From: Nitrospirota bacterium
Lineage (GTDB): Bacteria; Nitrospirota; Thermodesulfovibrionia; Thermodesulfovibrionales; JdFR-88
DNA length: 64,000 nucleotides
Assembly (NCBI GenBank): GCA_021813405.1
Contig: JAKAKS010000051.1
Span: forward strand, 1-64,000
Reading direction: 5' to 3'
Shown: positions 9,289 to 17,853 of the stretch, piece after piece
How positions within the stretch are numbered: the first letter of the stretch is position 1
Layout: each line of letters opens with the position of its first letter
Notes under the pieces: generated by a model
What the model was told of the DNA's origin: nothing
The model's database searches: none
The model's input: the letters and a program-made list of their open reading frames with translations, nothing else
Program-made: the position numbers and the translations under genes

Positions 9289-9984
9289 ATGGGCAAGACG
9301 GTGCTGATAACGGGCTCTACACGGGGCATCGGTTATGAAACGGCCGCAAGGTTTTTAAAGGCTGGTTGCAGGGTGGCCGTCTTCTGCCGCCACAGGCATC
9401 ATGCGGACAAGGCCGCCAGGCAACTTGCCTCTTCCGCCCGGCCTGGAAACATCATGGCCCTTGCGGGGGACGTGCGGGTGGAAAAGGACGTGAGAGAGGT
9501 TGTAAGCCGGTGCCTGAAACATTTCGGCGGGATAGACGTGCTTGTAAACAACGCGGGCGTGCTTGTGTACAGGCCGGTTGAAAAGACAGCCGAAAAGCAA
9601 TGGGACGAGGTCATAGATACAAACCTGAAGGGCACATTCCTTTTTTTGAAACATACATTGCCGGTAATGAGGAAGCAGGGCGCGGGCACGATAATAAACA
9701 TATCTTCCGCGATGGGCGAAGCTGGCGAGGCGGATTTTTCAGCTTACTGCGCCTCAAAGTTCGGCGTTATCGGGCTTACGCAGTCGGTTGCGGAAGAGGT
9801 GGCCGCAGACGGCATAAAGGTTTACGCCGTGCTTCCATGGGCCGTGAATACAACACTGGGCGCGCGGGCCGGCCTGGAGCTTTCCCCTTCGCAGATGCTT
9901 GCCCCGCAATATGTGGCGGAAAAAATATTCCAGGCAGCAGAAGGCTCGAAAAAGACGGGCCATCTGTTCAGGGTTTACAAGTAA
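9289..9984 (+). CDS. Short-chain dehydrogenase/reductase (SDR), FabG-like
   Basis: A classical SDR of 231 residues and an NAD(P)-dependent oxidoreductase. It has the cofactor motif TGSTRGIG at the N-terminus, NNAGVLV, and catalytic Ser with YCASK (NISSAMGEAGEADFSAYCASK). The substrate cannot be told from sequence; it resembles FabG-type 3-oxoacyl reductases and sugar dehydrogenases. It is divergent from the ferritin-like gene and convergent with treS. The GGAGG upstream is poorly spaced for the ATG used. Confidence 0.85.
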   Translation: MGKTVLITGSTRGIGYETAARFLKAGCRVAVFCRHRHHADKAARQLASSARPGNIMALAGDVRVEKDVREVVSRCLKHFGGIDVLVNNAGVLVYRPVEKTAEKQWDEVIDTNLKGTFLFLKHTLPVMRKQGAGTIINISSAMGEAGEADFSAYCASKFGVIGLTQSVAEEVAADGIKVYAVLPWAVNTTLGARAGLELSPSQMLAPQYVAEKIFQAAEGSKKTGHLFRVYK

Positions 9985-10040
9985 AAGTTTTCCGGTGATT
10001 TTTTTGATGATTTACCGTGCAGGGCCCCGTCTCGCTGCTT

Positions 10041-13000
10041 TCAAGCTGTCCTTAGCAGCATCTTTATACCCTTAAGCGGGATTGAGACCCAGTCCGGGCG
10101 GCTGTTTATTTCATAGGCAAGCTCGTAAACCGCCTTGTCCATGAGCATCGTGTCCAAAAGCGTATTGATATCGTTTTTGTCCCCGGGCAAAAAACCGGCC
10201 CCCTGCGCCATATCCAGGTAGGCCTTTAAAAAGACCGCACTTATGTAATAAAACCAAAGCTCTCCCCAGGGCTCAAGCGCCGGGATGTCATCGGGCCGCA
10301 ATGTCTTTGTCTCGAAGAGGGCGCGGTAAATGGCATAGTGGAAGGAGCGCACCATCCCGGCCACATCCCTGAAGGGGGATTTCTTGATGCGCCTCTCGCT
10401 TAGCGCCCTGGCCGGCTCGCCCTCAAAATCAATGATGCAAAAATCTTTCCCGGTATACAGCACCTGCCCAAGGTGGAAGTCTCCGTGTATTCTGAACCTG
10501 AACGTGTTTATCTTTTTCTGTGTAATCCTCTGCTGCATCCTGATTATCCGCTCCTCGGAATTAAGCACCTCAACGGCGTCCGGCCTGGCCTTTTCCGGCA
10601 CATATGCCATATTGGCCCTCAGAAGGTCCAGGGTGCGCCTTAAATGGGAGCGCATGGATTGATAAATGGACCTCTGGTAAAGAAGTGAAAACGGCTCCGG
10701 GGCAAAATCCGGCCCCGTGCCGGAAAAGAGCGCCGCGTGCATCTGCGCCGTGCGCTTGCCAAGCATCTCCACCAGCTCAAAGTAATACCCGCCCACAAGC
10801 TCCTTCATCTGAACAGGAACGTCCTGATAATCCAGCGGTGTTAACAAGGCCGGCAAGGGCGGAGGCACGCCGTTCTTTCTGGACTGGACGGCCTCGTAAA
10901 ATGACTTAAGGTCCTCAATAGTGTAGCTCCAGGCGTCGCCTTCGCTCTGAACAAAGCCGTTAAGCAGGGCGATGGTAAGCGGCTCCTTCGCCCCGCGCCT
11001 CATGTATTCAATGGCCCCGGCAAACGGGGGCGAGTTTTTGAAGCCGGTCTTCTCGGTAAGAAATTTTACTATCTCCAGGTCCGGATTTGGCCCCGCCTCC
11101 ATTTTCCGCGGGAATTTCATGAATAGCGTCTTTTCATAAGCAACGGCGGTATTGGTCTGCTCTGTCCGCAGCACCTCCGAAGCCAGCGGCAGGGCTATGG
11201 CATCCATCAGTTTCCTGACGAGCGCGCCGGAATACCCATATAATTCCCCGGACGGGGTCTTCATCCTTCTTTTGCGCCTGATAAAATCCAGCATTCTGGC
11301 CCTGAACTCTTCATCATAAACCGCGTCGAAAACCACGCATTCCACGCCGTCCACCTCGGCCCGCGCTATCACACATTGAGGGCACGCATCAACCATGGTT
11401 TTAACACGGTCCGCCGGGGAGTATTTCAGGAACATCTGGAAATTTTCGGCCAGCCCTTCCACATAATTGACCTCGATCACTATGAAGAAGACCGTTTGGC
11501 CGAATGCAAAATAATCAATTATATTTATCCGCCGCAGCGCCCTGCCCTTACCGCCAAACCAGCGGACGCTGGCAAGATAGCCGGGCAGTATATTGCCTTC
11601 CAGTTCGGTAAAGTAATCAGGCAGGTCCTCCCAGCGGTTCATGCTCAGCCGGGGCACCGGATGGGCCAGTATCTCCTCAGGCTCCTTTTTTCTGGTCATT
11701 ATAAACAAATGATACCAGTGCGCCCCAAGGGTGAGAACATAGGGTGTTTTTTCCCTTACCGCGGGGAACCTGTTCTGGCTGAAAATGTCCTCCGGAACGC
11801 AGCCGGTGAACCCGGAAAGATCAAGAGAAGTGACCTGCGAAAACCTTGAAAGGTTCACTACAACAAGGATGGTCTCCTCGCCGTATTGCCTGGTGAACGC
11901 CAGCACCTTATTGTTTGTTGGCGACAGCATCCTGAAATCCCCCCGGCCAAACGCCTTGAATCGCTTTCTGGCAGAAATGGACCTCTTCATCCACCACAAA
12001 AGTGACGACGCGTTCTTCATCTGGTTTTCCACATTGAGGGCCTCGTAATGGTATTCCGGGTCTATAATCACGGGCAGGTAAAGCATCTGCGGATTGGCGC
12101 GCGAAAACCCCGCGTTCTTGTCCGGGCTCCATTGCATCGGCGTCCTTACGCCATTTCTGTCCCCCAGGTAAAAATTGTCGCCCATGCCTATTTCGTCACC
12201 GTAATATATAACGGGGGTGCCGGGAAGCGTGAGCAGCAAAACATTCATAAGCTCTATTTTCCTGCGGTTATTCTGCATGAGGGGGGCCAGCCTGCGCCGG
12301 ATGCCCAGGTTTATCTTGGCCATCGGGTCCCTGGCGTAAACGCGGTACATATAGTCCCGCTCCTCGTCAGTGACCATCTCAAGCGTAAGCTCGTCATGGT
12401 TCCGCAAAAAGAGCGACCACTGGCAATTCTCGGGTATATTGGGGGTCTGTTCAAGTATGTCTATTATCGGGAACCTGTCTTCCATCTGCACCGCCATAAA
12501 AATACGCGGCATCAGCGGAAAGTGGAACGCCATGTTGCAGATATCGCCACTGCCGAAATAGGCAGCCGCATCCTCCGGCCACTGGTTGGCCTCGGCCAAA
12601 AGCATCCTGTTTTTAAACGATGCGTCCATATGCCGCCTGAGGCTGCGCAGGTATTCGTAAGTCTCAGGAAGGTTCTCGCAATTTGTGCCCTCGCGTTCAA
12701 ACAGGTACGGCACCGCGTCCAGCCTCATTCCGTCCACTCCCATGGACATCCAGAAATCTATCACCCTGGACAGGGCTTTTCTTGTCTGCGGGTAATCGAA
12801 GTTCAGGTCCGGCTGGTGCGAATAAAACCTGTGCCAGTAATAGGCCTTTGCGCTACTATCCCACGCCCAGTTGGAGCTTTCAAAATCGCCGAATATTATG
12901 CGCGCATCCCTGTACTTTTCCGGCGTCTGGCTCCAGACGTAAAACTTCCTCCACGCAGACCCCGGCACCGCCTTCCTGGACTTCTGGAACCATGCGTGCT

Positions 13001-13337
13001 GGTCCGAAGTGTGATTTAGCACAAGCTCGGTTATTACGCGTATCCCCCTTGCATGTGCGCTGCGCAGGAATTCCCTGAAGTCCCTCAGGTTGCCGTATTC
13101 CGGGTTCACCCCGAAATAATCGGAGATGTCGTAGCCGTCATCTTTCAGCGGAGAGGGATAAAACGGCAGAAGCCAGATGGCCGTAACGCCAAGGTATTCC
13201 AGATAGTCCAGCTTCTCCGTAAGCCCGCGAAAATCGCCCTTTCCGTCCCCGTTGGAATCAAAGAAGGTTTTAACATGCAGTTCATAGATTATTGCGTCCT
13301 TATACCAGAGAGGGTCGTCTTCCAGCCTGGCCGGCAT
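10041..13337 (-). CDS. treS: Trehalose synthase fused to maltokinase (TreS-Mak)
   Basis: Bifunctional 1098-residue protein. The N-terminal GH13 domain (about residues 8-560) interconverts trehalose and maltose, with nucleophile D207 in GMRLDAVPY and acid E249 in LLAEANQWP. The C-terminal half (about 580-1098) is an aminoglycoside-phosphotransferase-like maltokinase with HGDFHLGQ and DFEGEPA motifs, making maltose 1-phosphate from maltose and ATP. GlgE, encoded 16 bases upstream on the same strand, uses that product. TreS-Mak fusions are known in several bacterial groups. No trehalose-synthesis genes (otsA/otsB) appear in the window, so the trehalose source is unknown. Confidence 0.95.
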   Translation of the reverse strand: MPARLEDDPLWYKDAIIYELHVKTFFDSNGDGKGDFRGLTEKLDYLEYLGVTAIWLLPFYPSPLKDDGYDISDYFGVNPEYGNLRDFREFLRSAHARGIRVITELVLNHTSDQHAWFQKSRKAVPGSAWRKFYVWSQTPEKYRDARIIFGDFESSNWAWDSSAKAYYWHRFYSHQPDLNFDYPQTRKALSRVIDFWMSMGVDGMRLDAVPYLFEREGTNCENLPETYEYLRSLRRHMDASFKNRMLLAEANQWPEDAAAYFGSGDICNMAFHFPLMPRIFMAVQMEDRFPIIDILEQTPNIPENCQWSLFLRNHDELTLEMVTDEERDYMYRVYARDPMAKINLGIRRRLAPLMQNNRRKIELMNVLLLTLPGTPVIYYGDEIGMGDNFYLGDRNGVRTPMQWSPDKNAGFSRANPQMLYLPVIIDPEYHYEALNVENQMKNASSLLWWMKRSISARKRFKAFGRGDFRMLSPTNNKVLAFTRQYGEETILVVVNLSRFSQVTSLDLSGFTGCVPEDIFSQNRFPAVREKTPYVLTLGAHWYHLFIMTRKKEPEEILAHPVPRLSMNRWEDLPDYFTELEGNILPGYLASVRWFGGKGRALRRINIIDYFAFGQTVFFIVIEVNYVEGLAENFQMFLKYSPADRVKTMVDACPQCVIARAEVDGVECVVFDAVYDEEFRARMLDFIRRKRRMKTPSGELYGYSGALVRKLMDAIALPLASEVLRTEQTNTAVAYEKTLFMKFPRKMEAGPNPDLEIVKFLTEKTGFKNSPPFAGAIEYMRRGAKEPLTIALLNGFVQSEGDAWSYTIEDLKSFYEAVQSRKNGVPPPLPALLTPLDYQDVPVQMKELVGGYYFELVEMLGKRTAQMHAALFSGTGPDFAPEPFSLLYQRSIYQSMRSHLRRTLDLLRANMAYVPEKARPDAVEVLNSEERIIRMQQRITQKKINTFRFRIHGDFHLGQVLYTGKDFCIIDFEGEPARALSERRIKKSPFRDVAGMVRSFHYAIYRALFETKTLRPDDIPALEPWGELWFYYISAVFLKAYLDMAQGAGFLPGDKNDINTLLDTMLMDKAVYELAYEINSRPDWVSIPLKGIKMLLRTA

Positions 13338-13353
13338 TTTTTAAATGCTCACC

Positions 13354-15324
13354 TCACATGAAATAATCGAAATCGGCTTCCCTGCGCATGCGCGCATGCA
13401 CCCTGAAGATGCGGGCCGGCATCGTACGGGGGTCCAGTTCCACCGTATTGAATTCACCAGTCCAGATAAGCTTGTCGCCGCCAAGCAGGTCGTGCACAAG
13501 GTATTGCCTGCCACGTTCTATGCCAAGTTCGTAAACCGGCACCCTCAACCGGGCGGATTGCACGCGGAAGGGATCCAGGCTGGCAGCAACCAGTATCGCG
13601 TTATCCCCCGCCAGTTTGCCGTAAAAAATTACGGAATCGTTGTCGCAATCGTAAAATCTCAGGTTGCTTGTCTTATGAAGGGCGGGATTTTCGCGGCGTA
13701 TCCTGTTTATATGTGCAATCAGGTCTGCAAGGCTGTCCGGCTTGCCCCTGTCCCATTTTTTTATCTCGTATTTTTCGGAATCCAGGTATTCCTCCCTGCC
13801 GGGCAGCGCACTGTTTTCAAAAAGCTCAAATGCCGGGCCGTAGATGCCGTAATTGGATGAGAGCGTAGCGGCCAGCACCAGCCGTATGACAAATGCCGCC
13901 CTTCCTCCAAACTGAAGGTATTCCGGCAAAATGTCCGGCGTGTTGGCCCACAGGTTCGGCCTGAAATATTCGCTGGCCTCAGTGGCGGTAAGCTCCGTAA
14001 AGTAGTCCGTAAGCTCCGTTTTTGAATTGCGCCATGTAAAATATGTGTAGGACTGCGTAAACCCCAGCTTCGCAAGAGTGTGCATCGGCTTGGGGCGCGT
14101 AAAGGCCTCCGAAAGAAAGATTACGTCCGGCGAAATTTTCATTATTTCCGATATAAGCCACTGCCAGAACGCGAATGGTTTTGTGTGGGGGTTGTCCACC
14201 CTGAACACACGGATGCCCTTATCCATCCAGAAAAGCGCTATACCCTTAAGCTCATCCCACAACTCCTTCCAGCTTGGCGTTTCAAAATCAAAAGGGATAA
14301 TATCCTCGTATTTTTTGGGCGGGTTCTCGGCAAACTGCACCGTGCCGTCGGGCCGCCATTTAAACCATTCCGGATGCTCTTTTACATAAGGGTGGTCCGG
14401 GGAGCACTGGAAAGCCAGGTCCATTGCAACTTCCAGGCCCGCCTGCCTCGCTTTTTTAACGAAGTGCTCGAAGGCCTCCATCCCGCCAAGGGCCGGGTTG
14501 ACTGTTTTGTGACCGCCTTCCGGCGAGCCAATGGCCCATGGACTGCCCGGCTCTCCTTGCGCTGCCTGCGGCGAATTGTTCTTTCCCTTGCGCGCTTTTA
14601 TTCCAATAGGGTGTACAGGCGGAAGGTAGACGATATCGAACCCCATACGTGCAATCTCCGGGATAATTGCTTCGCAGCCGGCAAATGTGCCGTGCACGCC
14701 CCCCCCGTCGCATGAGCGCGGGAATATTTCATACCAGGCGCTGAAATTGGCCAGCGGTATGTCCACCACAACCTTTAGCTCTTTTTCATACCTGGTGAAA
14801 ACACTTCTGTCCGGATAGAGTTTCATCAGATCAAAAAGCTCCGGAGATAGCGCAAGCTCTACGGCGGCTGGAATGCCGCCCTGCGACAATTCTTCCAGTT
14901 TCCGCGCCAGCAGGGATAATTTTCCGTTATCGCCATCTGCCCTGCCTGCCGCGGCTTTTACCATGGCGGCGCCAATCTGGAAATCCGTCTGGCCCGCCTG
15001 CGCTGTCTCCCATTTTTTCCTGAGGTCTTTACGCCACGTGGAAAAGTGGTCCACCCAGCCTTCCAGCGTATAGATGAAAATCCCGGCGTGCTCCACTGTG
15101 AATTCGGCTGCCCAGCTGTCATTGGCGATATACCGCATCGGGACAGCGCGCCAGGAATTTTCCGCCTGGTGACGGTACAGGAGCGCTGCCGCAATCTCGT
15201 CATGGCCATGGGCGAAGATATCGGCCTGTACCTTTACCTTCTCGCCCGGGACCCTTTTTACCGGGAAAAGGCCGCAATCTATCTCCGGGTATACGCCGGA
15301 AATTACTATTCTTTTATTTTCCAC
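13354..15324 (-). CDS. glgE: Alpha-1,4-glucan:maltose-1-phosphate maltosyltransferase
   Basis: GH13_3 enzyme that extends alpha-1,4-glucan with maltosyl units from maltose 1-phosphate. 656 residues, normal length: an N-terminal beta domain, then the barrel with nucleophile D377 in RVDNPHTKP and acid E406 in FLSEAF. The 29-residue spacing between these equals that of characterised GlgE. Other motifs are LPPVHPIG and the AENPPKKYEDI loop. First gene of the glgE-treS pair; with glgB it completes the pathway trehalose, maltose, maltose 1-phosphate, linear then branched glucan. Confidence 0.95.
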   Translation of the reverse strand: MENKRIVISGVYPEIDCGLFPVKRVPGEKVKVQADIFAHGHDEIAAALLYRHQAENSWRAVPMRYIANDSWAAEFTVEHAGIFIYTLEGWVDHFSTWRKDLRKKWETAQAGQTDFQIGAAMVKAAAGRADGDNGKLSLLARKLEELSQGGIPAAVELALSPELFDLMKLYPDRSVFTRYEKELKVVVDIPLANFSAWYEIFPRSCDGGGVHGTFAGCEAIIPEIARMGFDIVYLPPVHPIGIKARKGKNNSPQAAQGEPGSPWAIGSPEGGHKTVNPALGGMEAFEHFVKKARQAGLEVAMDLAFQCSPDHPYVKEHPEWFKWRPDGTVQFAENPPKKYEDIIPFDFETPSWKELWDELKGIALFWMDKGIRVFRVDNPHTKPFAFWQWLISEIMKISPDVIFLSEAFTRPKPMHTLAKLGFTQSYTYFTWRNSKTELTDYFTELTATEASEYFRPNLWANTPDILPEYLQFGGRAAFVIRLVLAATLSSNYGIYGPAFELFENSALPGREEYLDSEKYEIKKWDRGKPDSLADLIAHINRIRRENPALHKTSNLRFYDCDNDSVIFYGKLAGDNAILVAASLDPFRVQSARLRVPVYELGIERGRQYLVHDLLGGDKLIWTGEFNTVELDPRTMPARIFRVHARMRREADFDYFM

Positions 15325-15635
15325 AAGATTACCTGTTCTCTTTTTGCGGGCAGCGGGAAAAACGTGTTTCTTCCAAGAATTCTAGTGTAATTGTATCAGG
15401 CGGTCAAACACGGAAGCACCCGGTGCGCACACTTTGCACAGGGGCATTTTACTCTTGACAACGGGCTTAATTCGGGTAAATTTGATTATTAGGAGTTCGC
15501 AAAGAATCACTGTAAGCGAAAAGGCGAAGCAGTGCGCAAAATCCGCCTTCCTGATTCAAAAAATTTCAAACTGGTCAGTCGCGATAAAAATTGCCGCGAT
15601 AAAAATTAAAGAAACAAGGCCTGGGAACTGCATTA
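15325..15635. other. Divergent intergenic region between glgE and the polysaccharide locus
   Basis: About 310 bases separating glgE (-) from wzm (+). It holds a candidate wzm promoter and two 13-bp direct copies of CGCGATAAAAATT (15580-15592 and 15595-15607), 15 bp apart, just before wzm. The ORF at 15434-15661 does not look like a protein gene. Confidence 0.45.
15455..15482 (+). promoter_or_regulatory. Candidate promoter of the plus-strand polysaccharide operon
   Basis: Perfect -35 TTGACA (15455-15460), a 16-bp spacer and TAAATT (15477-15482) as a weak -10. It would leave a leader of about 150 bases containing the 13-bp direct repeats. Confidence 0.4.
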
Positions 15636-16511
15636 ATGTCCTTTTTCAAGATGCCGTCTGAAAACAAAACGCAATCAAAGGCGCAACTGAACAACCGTAT
15701 AGTGCGAATTAAGCCTTCAAGTGGCCTGGTGTCCCTGAAACTAAATGAATTATGGGAGTACAGGGAACTGCTCTACTTCCTGACCTGGCGCGATATCAAG
15801 GTGCGTTACAAACAGACGCTGCTTGGGGCCGGGTGGGCCGTTATTCAGCCTTTCTTCACGATGGTGGTATTCAGCCTTTTTTTCGGCAAGCTGGCAAAAA
15901 TGCCTTCGGACAACGTACCGTATCCCATCTTCAGCTTCGCCGCCCTTGTGCCATGGACGTTCTTTTCAAATGGAATGGGCCAGGCATCCAACAGCCTTGT
16001 GGGCAGCGCCAATCTTATCACGAAAGTGTACTTCCCGCGGCTTGCAATACCGCTGGCCTCGGTGCTGGTGGGCGCGGTTGATTTTACCCTGTCTTTTGCG
16101 GTGCTGATAGGGATGATGTTTTATTTCGGCTTGACGCCAACTTTAAATATAGTGTGGCTGCCTTTGTTGATTGTCCTTGTTATAGTGACATCTCTTGGCA
16201 TAGCGCTCTGGCTGTCGGCGCTGAATGTAAAATTCCGGGATGTCCGGTACGTAATCCCTTTTTTGACCCAGATATGGATGTTTGCCACCCCCATTGCGTA
16301 CCCAAGCAGCCTGTTGAAGCAGCCGTGGAATACCGTATACGGCATTAACCCGATGGTTGGCGTGGTGGAAGGCTTCCGGTGGGCGCTGCTAGGCACAAAG
16401 ACAGCGCCAGGCCTGATGGTAATAGTGTCCGCGGCGATGTCAGTCCTGCTTCTTGTTACCGGCGCCATTTATTTCCGGAGTATGGAAAAGACCTTCGCGG
16501 ACCTGGTTTAA
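15636..16511 (+). CDS. wzm: ABC-2 polysaccharide export permease (Wzm-type)
   Basis: Inner-membrane permease for export of an undecaprenyl-linked polysaccharide (O antigen or capsule). 291 residues with a cytoplasmic N-terminus, the interface segment FLTWRDIKVRYKQTLLGAGWAVIQP typical of Wzm/TagG proteins, and about six membrane helices. It directly precedes its ATPase, wzt. The start is uncertain: no good ribosome binding site is seen, and a second ATG at 15651 is possible. Confidence 0.93.
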   Translation: MSFFKMPSENKTQSKAQLNNRIVRIKPSSGLVSLKLNELWEYRELLYFLTWRDIKVRYKQTLLGAGWAVIQPFFTMVVFSLFFGKLAKMPSDNVPYPIFSFAALVPWTFFSNGMGQASNSLVGSANLITKVYFPRLAIPLASVLVGAVDFTLSFAVLIGMMFYFGLTPTLNIVWLPLLIVLVIVTSLGIALWLSALNVKFRDVRYVIPFLTQIWMFATPIAYPSSLLKQPWNTVYGINPMVGVVEGFRWALLGTKTAPGLMVIVSAAMSVLLLVTGAIYFRSMEKTFADLV

Positions 16512-16518
16512 ATTCATC

Positions 16519-17841
16519 ATGGGCAATATCGCGGTAACAGCGGAAAATATCTGTAAAAAATACCGGATCGGGCGCGCGGAGGAAAGCTACCGGACCCTCC
16601 GGGACACTATTGCAGATGTCTTTTATTCTCCTTTCCGCAAGCTCACGGGCTACATTAAAAGCCGGAGCCAGCGCCGGAAAAGAGGCACAACCGAATTCTG
16701 GGCGCTCAGAGATGTAAGCTTTCAGGTTGGCAGCGGGGAAACGATCGGAATTATCGGCCGCAACGGAGCGGGCAAGAGCACGCTGTTAAAAGTACTGTCC
16801 CGCATTACAGAGCCCACTAAAGGGTTTGCAGAGATTCGGGGACGGGTATCGTCCCTCCTGGAAGTGGGCACCGGTTTTCACGCGGAGCTGACTGGAAGAG
16901 AAAACATTTATCTAAACGGTGCTATCCTGGGGATGCCCAGGGCCGAGATCAAGCGGAAATTCGACGAGATTGTAGCGTTCTCCGAGGTGGAAAAGTTTAT
17001 CGATACGCCGGTAAAGCGCTACTCAAGCGGCATGTACCTGCGCCTGGCCTTCGCGGTTGCGGCACACATGGACCCGGAAATTTTAATTGTAGACGAGGTC
17101 CTGGCGGTTGGCGATGCCAGGTTCCAGAAGAAGTGCCTTAACAAGATGGAAGATGTTGGCCGCACCGGGCGCACCGTGCTTTTTGTTTCGCACAGCATGC
17201 CTGCCATAACCCGGCTTTGCAGTAGGGCAATTTTCCTTGAAAACGGCACGATAACGTCCGACGGGCCATCGCATCAGGTGGTAAATTTATATTTGAGCGA
17301 CGGGCACGACACACCTGCGTCACGGATCTGGCCTTCTCCTGAGACCGCGCCATGCGGCGAGCTTGCCAGGCTAAGGGGCATAAGGGCCGTCACCGGGGAT
17401 CAGCAGCCCACTGACGTGGCTTATATAAACCAGACCTTCGGGATACAGATGGAATACGAAGTGCTGGAACCGGGCCATGTACTGATGCCATATCACCATG
17501 TTTTTAATAAAGAGAACATAGAGATCTTTGATGCGCACGATACCGATCCGGCCTGGCGCGGCCGTCCGCGCCCACAAGGCCGGTATATGAGCACCGTATG
17601 GATACCTGGCAACCTTCTGTCCGAAGGCACCTTGTTCATATCATCCGGCATTTCAAGGGTGGACATCGGGCAGTCGCAATTTTACGAAAAGGACGTGATA
17701 GCAATACAGGTAATTGAAAATCTCGAAAACCAGTCCCCCGCCCGCGGCGGCTGGATGCGTGACATGGGCGGAGTTGTAAGGCCCCTGTTCAGGTGGACAA
17801 CCAGATACAGCGGCAATGGGGCCGCCAATCAGGCGGGATAA
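16519..17841 (+). CDS. wzt: Polysaccharide ABC exporter ATPase with C-terminal glycan-binding domain (Wzt-type)
   Basis: ATPase partner of Wzm. The track begins at 16453 inside wzm; the ATG at 16519, eight bases after the wzm stop, begins MGNIAVTAENICKKYRIG and gives 441 residues. Walker A is GRNGAGKST, the signature is YSSGMYLRLAFAVAAH and Walker B is ILIVDEVLAVGD. The extra C-terminal ~170 residues (after VNLYLSDG) form a beta-rich Wzt_C-like domain, which in O9a-type systems recognises the modified non-reducing end of the chain. This suggests the exported glycan carries a terminal cap. Confidence 0.94.
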   Translation: MGNIAVTAENICKKYRIGRAEESYRTLRDTIADVFYSPFRKLTGYIKSRSQRRKRGTTEFWALRDVSFQVGSGETIGIIGRNGAGKSTLLKVLSRITEPTKGFAEIRGRVSSLLEVGTGFHAELTGRENIYLNGAILGMPRAEIKRKFDEIVAFSEVEKFIDTPVKRYSSGMYLRLAFAVAAHMDPEILIVDEVLAVGDARFQKKCLNKMEDVGRTGRTVLFVSHSMPAITRLCSRAIFLENGTITSDGPSHQVVNLYLSDGHDTPASRIWPSPETAPCGELARLRGIRAVTGDQQPTDVAYINQTFGIQMEYEVLEPGHVLMPYHHVFNKENIEIFDAHDTDPAWRGRPRPQGRYMSTVWIPGNLLSEGTLFISSGISRVDIGQSQFYEKDVIAIQVIENLENQSPARGGWMRDMGGVVRPLFRWTTRYSGNGAANQAG

Positions 17842-17853
17842 GATATTTAAAAT

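Noticed and set aside
12048-13019. 323-residue plus-strand ORF
   Set aside because: Antisense to the TreS domain of treS-mak; no family features.
15434-15661. 75-residue ORF upstream of wzm
   Set aside because: No ribosome binding site or family; overlaps the promoter and repeat region.
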